From Arthrobacter celericrescens (GTDB taxonomy: Bacteria; Actinomycetota; Actinomycetes; Actinomycetales; Micrococcaceae): DNA of 64,000 nt. Numbering within the stretch: position 1 is the first letter of the stretch; each line of letters opens with the position of its first letter. The DNA lies in NCBI RefSeq assembly GCF_003614925.1, contig NZ_QYLP01000101.1:1-64000 (forward strand), in the 5' to 3' direction. Position numbers and translations under genes: made by a program. Below are positions 51,210 to 60,016 of this stretch, one piece after another. The notes below the pieces were generated by a model that ran no database searches, was not told the origin of the DNA, and was given only the letters and a program-made list of their open reading frames with translations.

Positions 51210-51917
51210 CTAGGCACCTGCCTTCTGGTTCTGGATGGCGCGCACCAGAGCAGCCGGAGCAACCTCGTCCAGCGGCAGGCCACGGCGGGCTGCCACGGAA
51301 GCGGGCTCTTCCAGGCGCTTCAGGGCGTCAACAGTCGCGTGAACGATGTTGATGGCGTTGGAGGAACCGAGCGACTTGGAGAGGACGTCGTGGATACCGA
51401 CGCACTCCAGTACTGCACGGACCGGACCGCCGGCGATAACACCGGTACCCGGGGAAGCCGGACGCAGCATGACGACGCCGGCTGCGGCCTCACCCTGCAC
51501 GCGGTGCGGGATGCTGTTGCCGACGCGCGGGACGCGGAAGAAGGACTTCTTGGCCTCTTCGACACCCTTTGCGATGGCTGCGGGAACTTCCTTGGCCTTG
51601 CCATAGCCGACGCCGACCAGACCGTTGCCGTCACCGACGACGACGAGGGCGGTGAAGCTGAAGCGACGACCACCCTTGACGACCTTGGCGACACGGTTGA
51701 TGGTCACAACGCGCTCGACGAACTGGCTCTTCTCGGCCTCACGGCCGCCGTCGCGGCCACCACGGCCACCACGGTCGCCGCGGCCCTGGCCACGGTCGCC
51801 ACGCTCGCCGCCGCGACGGCCGCCACGGCGGTCGTCGGTGGCAGCAGCGGTCTCAGTTGCCTCAGCAGCTGCAGCTTCAGTCACCTGAATGTCCTTTTCG
51901 TTATTCTCAACGGTCAC
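51210..51917 (-). CDS. rpsE: 30S ribosomal protein S5
   Basis: Small-subunit protein important for decoding fidelity. The conserved core starts near FVERVVTINRVAKVVKGG and includes ATVDALKRL. At 235 residues it is long because of a 60-70-residue N-terminal extension rich in Gly, Arg and Asp (GGERGDRGQGRGDRGGRGG), an RGG-like low-complexity segment common in Micrococcaceae. The GTG start at 51917 overlaps the rplR stop. Confidence 0.96.
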   Translation of the reverse strand: MTVENNEKDIQVTEAAAAEATETAAATDDRRGGRRGGERGDRGQGRGDRGGRGGRDGGREAEKSQFVERVVTINRVAKVVKGGRRFSFTALVVVGDGNGLVGVGYGKAKEVPAAIAKGVEEAKKSFFRVPRVGNSIPHRVQGEAAAGVVMLRPASPGTGVIAGGPVRAVLECVGIHDVLSKSLGSSNAINIVHATVDALKRLEEPASVAARRGLPLDEVAPAALVRAIQNQKAGA

Positions 51918-52297
51918 AGTGCCAGCCCACCTTCGCGTGCACCGTCAGCGACGGCGGCGATGCGGCCGTGGTACTTGTTACCACCGCGGTCGAACACAAC
52001 CGCTTCGATGCCGGCAGCCTTTGCGCGCTCTGCAACGAGCTCGCCAACGCGCTTGGCCTTGGCGGTCTTGTCACCGTCAAACGCGCGCAGGTCGGCTTCC
52101 AGGGTGGAAGCGTAGGCCACAGTGACACCCTTGCTGTCGTCGACAACCTGGACGAATACGTGGCGTGCGGAGCGGTTGACCACCAGGCGGGGGCGGACAG
52201 CCGTACCGACGATGCGCTTGCGGATACGAAGCTGGCGGCGGCTGCGGGCAGCTGCCTTGCTCTTGTTCGTGCGCTTCTTGTTAATTGCGATGGCCAT
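51914..52297 (-). CDS. rplR: 50S ribosomal protein L18
   Basis: 5S rRNA-binding protein, 127 residues. RLVVNRSARHVFVQVVDD and the C-terminal FDRGGNKYHGRIAAVADGAREGGL are characteristic. It lies three bases after rplF and overlaps rpsE by four. Confidence 0.97.
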   Translation of the reverse strand: MAIAINKKRTNKSKAAARSRRQLRIRKRIVGTAVRPRLVVNRSARHVFVQVVDDSKGVTVAYASTLEADLRAFDGDKTAKAKRVGELVAERAKAAGIEAVVFDRGGNKYHGRIAAVADGAREGGLAL

Positions 52298-52300
52298 GGT

Positions 52301-52837
52301 TTACTTACCAGCCTTTCCGACCTTGCGGCGGATGACTTCGCCGGCGTAACGGACACCCTTGCCCTTGTAGGGGTCGGGCTTGCGCAGCTTGCGAATGTTG
52401 GCAGCAACCTCGCCGACCTGCTGCTTGGAGATACCGGCGACCGAGAACTTGGTCGGGCCCTCAACCGTGAAGGTGATGCCTTCAGGAGCAGAGATGTTGA
52501 CCGGGTGGCTGAAACCGAGAGCGAACTCAAGGTCGGAGCCCTTGGCCTGGACGCGGTAACCGGTACCGACGATCTCAAGCTTCTTCTCGTAGCCCTTGGT
52601 GACACCCTCGATCATGTTGGCGATGAGGGTACGGGTCAGGCCGTGCAGCGAGCGGGAGTTGCGCTCGTCGTTCGGGCGGGTAACCGTCAGGGTGTTCTCG
52701 TCCAGGGAGACCTCGATCGGGCTGGCAACTGTGTGGCTCAGCTCGCCCTTGGCGCCCTTGACGCTGATGACGGAGCCATCAACCTTGACGTCGACGCCGG
52801 CGGGAACGGTGATGGGGAGACGTCCAATACGTGACAT
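52301..52837 (-). CDS. rplF: 50S ribosomal protein L6
   Basis: Large-subunit protein near the sarcin-ricin loop, 178 residues. It begins MSRIGRLPITVPAGV and ends with the conserved RKPDPYKGKGVRYAGEV block. It follows rpsH after 18 bases. Confidence 0.97.
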   Translation of the reverse strand: MSRIGRLPITVPAGVDVKVDGSVISVKGAKGELSHTVASPIEVSLDENTLTVTRPNDERNSRSLHGLTRTLIANMIEGVTKGYEKKLEIVGTGYRVQAKGSDLEFALGFSHPVNISAPEGITFTVEGPTKFSVAGISKQQVGEVAANIRKLRKPDPYKGKGVRYAGEVIRRKVGKAGK

Positions 52838-52855
52838 TATTCTCTTCCTTTCCCG

Positions 52856-53254
52856 TTACCAGACGTACGCGAGGACTTCGCCGCCCACGCCCTTCTTGCC
52901 GGCCTGCTTGTCAGTCAGGAGGCCGGAAGAGGTGGACAGGATTGCGATACCCAGGCCACCCAGCACGTGGGGCAGGTTGGTGGACTTCGCGTAAACGCGC
53001 AGACCCGGCTTGGAAATACGGCGGACACCGGCAATCGAACGCTCGCGGTTCGGACCGAACTTGAGGTCGATGGTCAGCTTCTTGCCAACTTCAGCTTCCT
53101 CTTCCTTCCAGCCGGCGATGTAGCCTTCGGCCTTCAGGATGTCGGCAACGCGTGCCTTCAGCTTGCTGTACGGCATGGTCACGGAGTCGTGGTATGCCGA
53201 GTTGGCGTTGCGCAGACGCGTAAGCATGTCTGCGACAGGATCTGTCATAGTCAT
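52856..53254 (-). CDS. rpsH: 30S ribosomal protein S8
   Basis: 16S-binding assembly protein, 132 residues. Recognised by DPVADMLTRLRNANSAYHDSV and the C-terminal LGGLGIAILSTSSGLLTDKQA. It follows rplE with an 82-base gap in which no rpsN (S14) gene is found. Confidence 0.97.
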   Translation of the reverse strand: MTMTDPVADMLTRLRNANSAYHDSVTMPYSKLKARVADILKAEGYIAGWKEEEAEVGKKLTIDLKFGPNRERSIAGVRRISKPGLRVYAKSTNLPHVLGGLGIAILSTSSGLLTDKQAGKKGVGGEVLAYVW

Positions 53255-53336
53255 TTGGGCTCTTGCCCTTCCTCGTAGCGGTTTCCGCCGTTCTGCTCGC
53301 TAGGGAGACAGGGCAGCGGACCTCTTACGTAGTTGA

Positions 53337-53915
53337 TTAGTCTTCGGATTTGAACGGGAAGCCGAGTGCCTTGAGCAGTGCACGGCCTTCGTCGTCGGTC
53401 TTGGCGGTGGTGACAACCGTGATGTCCATGCCGCGGACGCGGTCGATGGAGTCCTGGTCGATCTCGTGGAACATAACCTGCTCGGTCAGACCGAAGGTGT
53501 AGTTGCCGTTGCCGTCGAACTGCTTGCCGTTGAGGCCGCGGAAGTCGCGGATACGGGGCAGGGCGAGGGTGACCAGACGGTCCACGAATTCCCACATGCG
53601 GTCGCCACGGAGGGTGGCGTGTGCACCGATCGGCATGCCTTCGCGCAGCTTGAACTGGGCGATGGACTTGCGGGCCTTGGTGACCTGCGGCTTCTGGCCG
53701 GTGATCAGGGTCAGGTCGCGGACAGCGCCGTCGATCAGCTTGGAGTCCTTGGCGGCATCTCCAACACCCATGTTCACAACGACCTTCACGAGGCGGGGAA
53801 CCTGGTTCACGTTCTCGTACTTGAATTCCTCAAGCAGGGACTGCTTGATGGATTCGGCGTACTTGGTCTTCAGACGCGGAACGATCTTTACCGGAGTCTC
53901 GAGAGTCTCAGTCAT
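53337..53915 (-). CDS. rplE: 50S ribosomal protein L5
   Basis: 5S rRNA-binding protein of the central protuberance, 192 residues. VPRLVKVVVNMGVGDA, LITGQKPQVTKARKSIA and GMDITVVTTAKTDDEG are conserved. Its start overlaps the rplX stop by one base. Confidence 0.97.
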   Translation of the reverse strand: MTETLETPVKIVPRLKTKYAESIKQSLLEEFKYENVNQVPRLVKVVVNMGVGDAAKDSKLIDGAVRDLTLITGQKPQVTKARKSIAQFKLREGMPIGAHATLRGDRMWEFVDRLVTLALPRIRDFRGLNGKQFDGNGNYTFGLTEQVMFHEIDQDSIDRVRGMDITVVTTAKTDDEGRALLKALGFPFKSED

Positions 53916-54277
53916 TAGATGTCCTTCCCGGTGGCCTTGGACACGCGGATGCGAACGGTCTTCTTCTTGCCGTCCTTCTCAACGGTCTCGACACGGAAAC
54001 CGACGCGGGTCGGCTTCTTGGTCGAGGGGTCAACCAGAGCCACGTTCGAGATGTGGATCGGAGCCTCGACGATCTCGATGCCGCCGGTCTTGGTGCCGCG
54101 CTGCGACTGTCCGACCTTGGTGTGCTTGGTCACGCGGTTGATGCCTTCCACGAGGACGCGGTTAGCCTCAGGGAATACGCGAAGAACCTTGCCCTGCTTG
54201 CCACGGTCGCCGCCGCGGTCCTGCTTGGCACCGGTGATGACCTGAACGAGGTCACCCTTCTTGATCTTTGCACCCAT
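53915..54277 (-). CDS. rplX: 50S ribosomal protein L24
   Basis: KOW-domain assembly initiator, 120 residues. KIKKGDLVQVITGAKQDRGGDRGKQGKV is the KOW region, followed by VEGINRVTKHTK. It is slightly longer than the E. coli protein, as usual in actinobacteria. It lies three bases after rplN. Confidence 0.96.
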   Translation of the reverse strand: MGAKIKKGDLVQVITGAKQDRGGDRGKQGKVLRVFPEANRVLVEGINRVTKHTKVGQSQRGTKTGGIEIVEAPIHISNVALVDPSTKKPTRVGFRVETVEKDGKKKTVRIRVSKATGKDI

Positions 54278-54280
54278 GGG

Positions 54281-54649
54281 TTACAGCACCTCCGGAGCCA
54301 GGGAGACGATCTTCATGAACTTCTTGTCGCGAAGCTCGCGGCCAACCGGGCCGAAGATACGGGTACCGCGGGGGTCACCGTCGTTCTTCAGGATCACAGC
54401 TGCGTTCTCGTCAAACTTGATGTAGGAACCGTCCGCGCGGCGGCGTTCCTTCTTGGTGCGAACGACGACGGCCTTGACGACGTCGCCCTTCTTTACGTTG
54501 CCGCCCGGGATAGCGTCCTTGACGGTTGCGACGATGACGTCGCCAATGCCTGCGTAGCGACGGCCGGAACCACCGAGAACGCGAATGGTAAGGATTTCCT
54601 TAGCACCCGTGTTGTCGGCGACCTTCAGTCGCGACTCCTGCTGAATCAA
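54281..54649 (-). CDS. rplN: 50S ribosomal protein L14
   Basis: Interface protein of the large subunit, 122 residues, starting MIQQESRLKVADNTGAKEI and ending IVSLAPEVL. It is first after a terminator and a 353-base gap, so it opens a new transcript (rplN to rplO). Confidence 0.97.
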   Translation of the reverse strand: MIQQESRLKVADNTGAKEILTIRVLGGSGRRYAGIGDVIVATVKDAIPGGNVKKGDVVKAVVVRTKKERRRADGSYIKFDENAAVILKNDGDPRGTRIFGPVGRELRDKKFMKIVSLAPEVL

Positions 54650-55002
54650 TTTCTACTCCTTGCGTCGCGCCGGTTCTCAAGCCGAAATCGTGCATACGGA
54701 ATGAGCCTTGCGGAACGGTTGATCGGGGTGTCTCTGGACCTGCCTGGATTTTGCCAGAGCAGGCCTAAACGCCCATGCCAGAAGCATCAGCTTCCCTTGC
54801 CGGGAAAACCGGCGCGGGGGCAGTATGCCATGGCACGATTGTTTACGAGGTGGTTGCAGACGCACAAATGGCGCCATACAAACTCAATATCCTAGCATGC
54901 TTCGGCCCTACGACCGAAACGGACCGAAACGCGGAAGGGCCCGCATCCCTTGCGGAATGCGGGCCCTTCCAGTGAATCCCTGCCGGTAGGCCGGCGTCGG
55001 AT
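54650..55002. other. Gap between rpsQ and rplN
   Basis: This 353-base gap breaks the otherwise continuous S10-spc cluster. It holds the rpsQ terminator (54933-54970) and should contain the rplN promoter. No coding sequence is convincing. Confidence 0.6.
54933..54970 (-). terminator. Terminator of the S10 operon after rpsQ
   Basis: Perfect 14-bp stem GGAAGGGCCCGCAT with its complement and a 10-base loop, 33 bases past the rpsQ stop. No long T-tract. Confidence 0.8.
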
Positions 55003-55299
55003 TTACTTGGCCTTTTCGAGGATCTCCACGAGGCGCCACCGCTTGGTGGCGGACAGCGGGCGGGTCTCGGCGATGAGGACGAGGTCGCCGATGCCGGCGG
55101 TGTTCTCTTCGTCGTGAGCCTTGATCTTCGAGGTGCGGCGAATAACCTTGCCGTACAGAGCGTGCTTCACGCGGTCTTCAACCTGGACAACGATGGTCTT
55201 TTCCATCTTGTCCGAGACAACGTAGCCGCGACGCGTCTTACGGTAACCGCGCTGTTCAGCGCTGGCTGCTGCTTCCGTCACAGTTTCCTTCTCGCTCAC
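55003..55299 (-). CDS. rpsQ: 30S ribosomal protein S17
   Basis: Primary 16S-binding OB-fold protein, 98 residues. The core starts RKTRRGYVVSDKMEKTIVV after a 19-residue acidic extension. It overlaps rpmC by four bases and ends the S10 transcript. Confidence 0.97.
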   Translation of the reverse strand: MSEKETVTEAAASAEQRGYRKTRRGYVVSDKMEKTIVVQVEDRVKHALYGKVIRRTSKIKAHDEENTAGIGDLVLIAETRPLSATKRWRLVEILEKAK

Positions 55300-55616
55300 T
55301 TGGCGTCCTCTCCAGCTTCAACCTCGGCCTTTTCAGCCTTGGCAGCCTTCTTGGACTTCTTTTCTTCCTTGGCTTCCACAACCGGTGCGGCAACCTCGGC
55401 ACGAATGCCCAGCTCGCGCTCACGGAGAACGGTGTAGATGCGTGCGATGTCCTTCTTTACCGCGCGCAGACGACCGTGGTTCTCCAGCTGGCCGGTGGCG
55501 GACTGGAAACGCAGGTTGAACAGCTCTTCCTTGGACTTGCGGAGTTCCTCAACGAGACGCTCGTTGTCGAAACCGTCCAGCTGTGCGGGTGCGAGATCCT
55601 TCGACCCTACTGCCAT
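55296..55616 (-). CDS. rpmC: 50S ribosomal protein L29
   Basis: Tunnel-exit protein. The core (LDGFDNERLVEELRKSKEELFNLRF-type helix pair) is followed by an unusual charged tail (EEKKSKKAAKAEKAEVEAGEDAK), making 106 residues against about 65 in E. coli. The tail resembles those of related actinobacteria. It lies two bases after rplP. Confidence 0.96.
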   Translation of the reverse strand: MAVGSKDLAPAQLDGFDNERLVEELRKSKEELFNLRFQSATGQLENHGRLRAVKKDIARIYTVLRERELGIRAEVAAPVVEAKEEKKSKKAAKAEKAEVEAGEDAK

Positions 55617-55618
55617 TT

Positions 55619-56035
55619 CTATTCACCACCTTCGCGACGCACAATGCGTGCCTTCAACGGCAGCTTGTGGATTGCCAGGCGCAGTGCCTCGCGAGCTACC
55701 TCTTCATTGACGCCGGAGAGTTCGAAGAGAACCCGGCCCGGCTTGACGTTTGCGACCCACCATTCCGGAGAACCCTTACCGGAACCCATGCGGGTTTCGG
55801 CCGGCTTCTTGGTCAGCGGACGGTCCGGGTAGATGTTGATCCAGACCTTACCGCCACGCTTGATGTGGCGGGTCATCGCGATACGGGCGGACTCGATCTG
55901 ACGGTTGGTCACGTATGCCGGGCTCAGGGCCTGGATACCGAACTCACCGAAGTTGACCTTGGTGCCACCCGTTGCAGCGCCGGAACGACCCGGGTGGTGC
56001 TGCTTACGGTGCTTGACTCGACGTGGGATAAGCAT
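55619..56035 (-). CDS. rplP: 50S ribosomal protein L16
   Basis: Protein near the A and peptidyl-transferase sites, 138 residues: MLIPRRVKHRKQHHPGRSG at the start and RMGSGKGSPEWWVANVKPGR further in. It abuts rpsC without a gap. Confidence 0.97.
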   Translation of the reverse strand: MLIPRRVKHRKQHHPGRSGAATGGTKVNFGEFGIQALSPAYVTNRQIESARIAMTRHIKRGGKVWINIYPDRPLTKKPAETRMGSGKGSPEWWVANVKPGRVLFELSGVNEEVAREALRLAIHKLPLKARIVRREGGE

Positions 56036-56857
56036 TTAAGCCTGTCCTCCTTCTGCTGCCGGAGCAGCAGCTTCAGCTGCCGGAGCTTCAGCGGCAGCGG
56101 GTGCTGCCTCAGCTGCCGGACGGTCGTTACGACGACGGCGGTCGCCACCCGGGCGGCCCGGGCGGTCACCGGCGCGGCCGCGGGACGGAGCAGCAGCTGC
56201 CTGCTGAGCCAGTTCCTTGGCGGTGACGTCGCCCTTGTAGATCCAGACCTTCACGCCGATGCGGCCGAAGGTGGTCTTGGCCTCGTAGAAGCCGTAGTCG
56301 ATGTTCGCGCGCAGGGTGTGCAGCGGCACACGGCCTTCGCGGTAGAACTCGGAGCGGGACATTTCCGCGCCGCCCAGTCGACCCGAGCAGGCGATACGGA
56401 TACCCTTGGCGCCCGCACGCTGTGCGGACTGCATGGCCTTCTTCATCGCACGGCGGAAAGCCACGCGGGAAGTCAGCTGCTCAGCAACGCCCTGGGCAAC
56501 CAGCTGTGCTTCGATCTCCGGGTTCTTGACCTCGAGGATGTTCAGCTGGACCTGCTTGCCGGTCAGCTTTTCGAGCTCGCCGCGGATGCGGTCGGCTTCG
56601 GCGCCGCGGCGGCCGATGACGATGCCCGGACGTGCCGTGTGGATGTCCACGCGGACGCGGTCGCGGGTGCGCTCGATCTCGACCTTGGCGATGCCGGCGC
56701 GCTCCATGCCCGTGGACATGAGCTGGCGGATGCGGATGTCTTCGCGGACGAAGTCCTTGTACCGCTGGCCGTTCTTGGTGCTGTCAGCGAACCAGTGCGA
56801 AACGTGATCGGTGGTGATACCGAGTCGGAACCCGTGCGGGTTTACTTTCTGTCCCAC
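56036..56857 (-). CDS. rpsC: 30S ribosomal protein S3
   Basis: mRNA-entry protein with a KH domain, 273 residues. MGQKVNPHGFRLGI and RPGIVIGRRGAEADRIR are diagnostic. The C-terminal 60 residues form an Ala/Arg-rich tail (AAPSRGRAGDRPGRPGGDRR, then Ala/Pro repeats). It directly follows rplV. Confidence 0.97.
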   Translation of the reverse strand: MGQKVNPHGFRLGITTDHVSHWFADSTKNGQRYKDFVREDIRIRQLMSTGMERAGIAKVEIERTRDRVRVDIHTARPGIVIGRRGAEADRIRGELEKLTGKQVQLNILEVKNPEIEAQLVAQGVAEQLTSRVAFRRAMKKAMQSAQRAGAKGIRIACSGRLGGAEMSRSEFYREGRVPLHTLRANIDYGFYEAKTTFGRIGVKVWIYKGDVTAKELAQQAAAAPSRGRAGDRPGRPGGDRRRRNDRPAAEAAPAAAEAPAAEAAAPAAEGGQA

Positions 56858-57223
56858 TTAGCGAGCCTCCTCTTTCTCCGGGGTAGCGACTACCACGGTG
56901 ATGTGGCTCGTGCGCTTCTTGATCTGGTAGGCGCGACCCTGTGCACGCGGCTGGAACCGCTTCATGGTCGGGCCCTCGTCAACAAACGCTTCGCTGATGT
57001 AGAGGTCGCCCTCGTCAAAGGCAACGCCGTCGCGGTCCGCGAGGACACGGGCGTTTGCCATTGCCGACTGAACTACCTTGAATACCGGCTCCGAAGCTGC
57101 CTGCTGGGCAAACTTCAGAATTGCCAGAGCCTCGTTCGCTTGCTTGCCACGAACAAGGTTGACGACGCGCCGGGCCTTCATAGGCGTTACGCGGATGTGA
57201 CGCGCAATAGCCTTGGCTTCCAT
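56858..57223 (-). CDS. rplV: 50S ribosomal protein L22
   Basis: Tunnel-lining protein, 121 residues. EAKAIARHIRVTPMKARRVVNLVRGK opens the protein, and the beta-hairpin region MKRFQPRAQGRAYQIKKRTSHI is conserved. rpsS precedes it by 38 bases. Confidence 0.97.
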   Translation of the reverse strand: MEAKAIARHIRVTPMKARRVVNLVRGKQANEALAILKFAQQAASEPVFKVVQSAMANARVLADRDGVAFDEGDLYISEAFVDEGPTMKRFQPRAQGRAYQIKKRTSHITVVVATPEKEEAR

Positions 57224-57261
57224 TGCTTTCCTTCTCTCGTCTTAGCCGTAGAGCGAGCGCC

Positions 57262-57543
57262 TTAGCGGCGCTTGCCCTTACGGTCGTCCTTGACATGGCC
57301 GCGGAAAGTCCGCGTGGGAGCGAATTCGCCGAGCTTGTGCCCGACCATCGACTCAGTGACAAACACCGGGATGTGCTTGCGTCCGTCGTGAACGGCGATC
57401 GTGTGACCCAGCATGTCCGGGATGATCATCGAACGGCGGGACCAGGTCTTGATGACGTTCTTGGTGCCCTTTTCGTTTTCCTTCGCGACCTTCACAAAGA
57501 GGTGCTGGTCAACGAAAGGACCTTTTTTCAGGCTGCGTGGCAT
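57262..57543 (-). CDS. rpsS: 30S ribosomal protein S19
   Basis: Head protein of the small subunit, 93 residues: MPRSLKKGPFVDQHL, then KTWSRRSMIIPDMLGHTIAV and GHKLGEFAPTRTFRGH. It lies 12 bases after rplB. Confidence 0.97.
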   Translation of the reverse strand: MPRSLKKGPFVDQHLFVKVAKENEKGTKNVIKTWSRRSMIIPDMLGHTIAVHDGRKHIPVFVTESMVGHKLGEFAPTRTFRGHVKDDRKGKRR

Positions 57544-57555
57544 GTGTCCAGGCTC

Positions 57556-58395
57556 CTATCGCTTGTTCTTGCCAGTACGGCGGCGACGAACAATAAGCTT
57601 GTCGCTCTCTTTGTTGGGGCGGCGGGTACGGCCCTCGGGCTTGCCGTTGGGGTTGACCGGGTGACGACCACCGGAGGTCTTACCTTCACCACCACCGTGC
57701 GGGTGGTCAACCGGGTTCATGGCGACACCACGGACGGTCGGGCGGACGCCCTTCCAGCGCATACGGCCGGCCTTGCCCCAGTTGATGTTCGACTGCTCGG
57801 CGTTGCCGACCTCGCCGACGGTTGCGCGGCAGCGCACGTCGACGTTGCGGATTTCGCCGGAGGGCAGGCGCAGCTGGGCGAAACGGCCTTCCTTGGCAAC
57901 GAGCTGCACCGAAGCACCGGCGGAGCGGGCCATCTTGGCGCCGCCACCCGGACGCAGTTCGACTGCGTGGATCACGGTACCGACGGGGATGTTGCGCAGG
58001 GGCAGGTTGTTGCCCGGCTTGATGTCAGCGTCCGGACCGGCCTCAACGAAGTCACCCTGGGACAGCTTGTTGGGGGCGATGATGTAACGCTTGGTGCCAT
58101 CAACGTAGTGCAGGAGCGCGATGCGGGCCGTACGGTTCGGATCGTACTCGATTTCGGCAACGCGGGCGTTGACGCCGTCCTTGTCGTGACGACGGAAGTC
58201 GATCAGACGGTACTGCCGCTTGTGTCCACCACCCTTGTGACGGGTGGTGATCTTACCGGTGTTGTTACGGCCGCCGGTCTTGTGCAGCGGACGCAGCAGC
58301 GACTTTTCCGGAGTCGATCGCGTGATTTCAGCGAAGTCGGCTACGCTCGAGCCACGGCGGCCCGGGGTAGTCGGCTTGTATTTACGGATTCCCAT
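57556..58395 (-). CDS. rplB: 50S ribosomal protein L2
   Basis: Core protein for peptidyl-transferase activity, 279 residues. MGIRKYKPTTPGRRG starts the chain, and the conserved MNPVDHPHGGGEGKTSGGRHP contains the functional histidine near residue 230. Order and spacing are standard. Confidence 0.97.
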   Translation of the reverse strand: MGIRKYKPTTPGRRGSSVADFAEITRSTPEKSLLRPLHKTGGRNNTGKITTRHKGGGHKRQYRLIDFRRHDKDGVNARVAEIEYDPNRTARIALLHYVDGTKRYIIAPNKLSQGDFVEAGPDADIKPGNNLPLRNIPVGTVIHAVELRPGGGAKMARSAGASVQLVAKEGRFAQLRLPSGEIRNVDVRCRATVGEVGNAEQSNINWGKAGRMRWKGVRPTVRGVAMNPVDHPHGGGEGKTSGGRHPVNPNGKPEGRTRRPNKESDKLIVRRRRTGKNKR

Positions 58396-58424
58396 AATTT
58401 ATTTCCTCGTTAAAGTGGTCTCCG

Positions 58425-58730
58425 CTACGCGAGCGGACCGCCGAAGATGTCGATAGTGCCTTCCTTCAGGGTGACAATCGCACGCTTGGTGCTCTTGCGC
58501 TGTCCCCATCCGAACTTGGTCCGCTTGCGCTTACCGGCACGGTTGATGGTGTTGATCGATTCGACCTTGACGGAGAAGATCTTCTCCACCGCCAGCTTGA
58601 TCTCGGTCTTGTTCGAACGGGGGTCCACCAGGAAGGTGTACTTGCCCTCGTCGATCAGGCCGTAGCTCTTTTCCGAAACGACGGGTGCGATGACGACGTC
58701 GCGCGGGTCCTTGATGGTGGTGACGCTCAC
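58425..58730 (-). CDS. rplW: 50S ribosomal protein L23
   Basis: Tunnel-exit protein that docks trigger factor and SRP, 101 residues. DPRDVVIAPVVSEKSYGLID and RSNKTEIKLAVEKIFSVKVE identify it. Its start overlaps the rplD stop by four bases. Confidence 0.97.
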   Translation of the reverse strand: MSVTTIKDPRDVVIAPVVSEKSYGLIDEGKYTFLVDPRSNKTEIKLAVEKIFSVKVESINTINRAGKRKRTKFGWGQRKSTKRAIVTLKEGTIDIFGGPLA

Positions 58731-59344
58731 TTGGCGGCCTCCTCGTTCTTTGCCTTGTCAGCGACGAACGCTTCGAAAGCAGCCTTGGTGAAGACCACAT
58801 CGTCGGAAACCAGGACGTCGTAGGTGTTCAGCTGGTCCACGTAGAGGGTGTGGACGTCGGCGAGGTTGCGCACGGACAGTGCAGCAACATCGTTGGCGCG
58901 TTCGATCACGACGAGCAGGTTCTTGCGCTCGGTAACAGCCTTCAGCGTCGCCAGGGCGTCCTTGGTGGACGGCTTGGTGCCGGCAACCAGCTCAGCGACG
59001 ACGTGGATGCGGCCGTTACGGGCGCGGTCCGACAGGGCGCCACGGAGAGCAGCGGCCTTCATCTTCTTGGGGGTGCGCTGGGAGTAGTCACGCGGGGTCG
59101 GGCCGTGGACGATGCCACCACCGGTCATGTGCGGAGCACGGATCGAACCCTGGCGGGCGCGGCCGGTACCCTTCTGCTTGAACGGCTTGCGGCCTGCACC
59201 GGAAACTTCAGCGCGGGTCTTGGTCTTGTGGGTACCCTGGCGTGCGGCAGCGAGCTGGGCGACGACGACCTGGTGCAGCAGCGGCACGTTGGTCTGGACG
59301 TCGAAGATCTCTGCAGGCAGGTCTACCTTCACAGTGCTAGTCAT
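58727..59344 (-). CDS. rplD: 50S ribosomal protein L4
   Basis: Early-assembly and tunnel protein, 205 residues. Conserved blocks are EIFDVQTNVPLLHQVVVAQL, GAGRKPFKQKGTGRARQGSIRAPH and the C-terminal LNTYDVLVSDDVVFTKAA. It follows rplC after four bases. Confidence 0.97.
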   Translation of the reverse strand: MTSTVKVDLPAEIFDVQTNVPLLHQVVVAQLAAARQGTHKTKTRAEVSGAGRKPFKQKGTGRARQGSIRAPHMTGGGIVHGPTPRDYSQRTPKKMKAAALRGALSDRARNGRIHVVAELVAGTKPSTKDALATLKAVTERKNLLVVIERANDVAALSVRNLADVHTLYVDQLNTYDVLVSDDVVFTKAAFEAFVADKAKNEEAAK

Positions 59345-59348
59345 TGAA

Positions 59349-59999
59349 CTAGGCTCCCTTCACGGCGGAACGTACGAGTACGACCTGGCCGCGGGCACCG
59401 GGGACGGCACCCTTGATAAGGAGCAGCGACTTCTCAACGTCAACGGCGTGAACGGTGAGGTTCAGCGTGGTGTGACGTACGGCGCCCATGCGGCCGGCCA
59501 TTTTCAGGCCCTTGAAGACGCGGCTCGGGGTGGATGCGCCACCGATGGAACCAGGCTTACGGTGGTTCTTGTGCGCACCATGGGAAGCACCGACACCGGA
59601 GAAGCCGTGACGCTTCATAACACCGGCGAAGCCCTTACCCTTGCTGGTGCCGACGACGTCGATCTTCTGGCCGGCTTCGAAGAGCTCAACAGAGAGCTCC
59701 TGGCCCAGCTCGTAAGACGCGGCGTCTGCAGTGCGCAGTTCGACGACGTGGCGGCGGGGGGTCACGCCGGCCTTCTCAAAGTGACCAGCCAGCGGCTTGG
59801 TGACCTTGCGGGGATCGATCTGGCCGTAGCCGATCTGAACGGCGACGTAGCCGTCGGCTTCTGCGTTGCGCAGCTGGGTGACGACGTTGGAGTCAGCCTG
59901 GACGACAGTTACCGGGATGAGCTTGTTGTTCTCGTCCCAGACCTGGGTCATGCCGAGCTTCGTGCCCAGCAGGCCCTTTACGTTACGGGTTGCGGTCAT
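59349..59999 (-). CDS. rplC: 50S ribosomal protein L3
   Basis: Early-assembly protein, 216 residues. RNVKGLLGTKLGMTQVWDE and the loop HGAHKNHRKPGSIGGASTPSRVF (with the methylated-Gln region replaced as in other actinobacteria) identify it. It lies 17 bases after rpsJ. Confidence 0.97.
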   Translation of the reverse strand: MTATRNVKGLLGTKLGMTQVWDENNKLIPVTVVQADSNVVTQLRNAEADGYVAVQIGYGQIDPRKVTKPLAGHFEKAGVTPRRHVVELRTADAASYELGQELSVELFEAGQKIDVVGTSKGKGFAGVMKRHGFSGVGASHGAHKNHRKPGSIGGASTPSRVFKGLKMAGRMGAVRHTTLNLTVHAVDVEKSLLLIKGAVPGARGQVVLVRSAVKGA

Positions 60000-60016
60000 A
60001 GTCTCTCAGCACCTCC

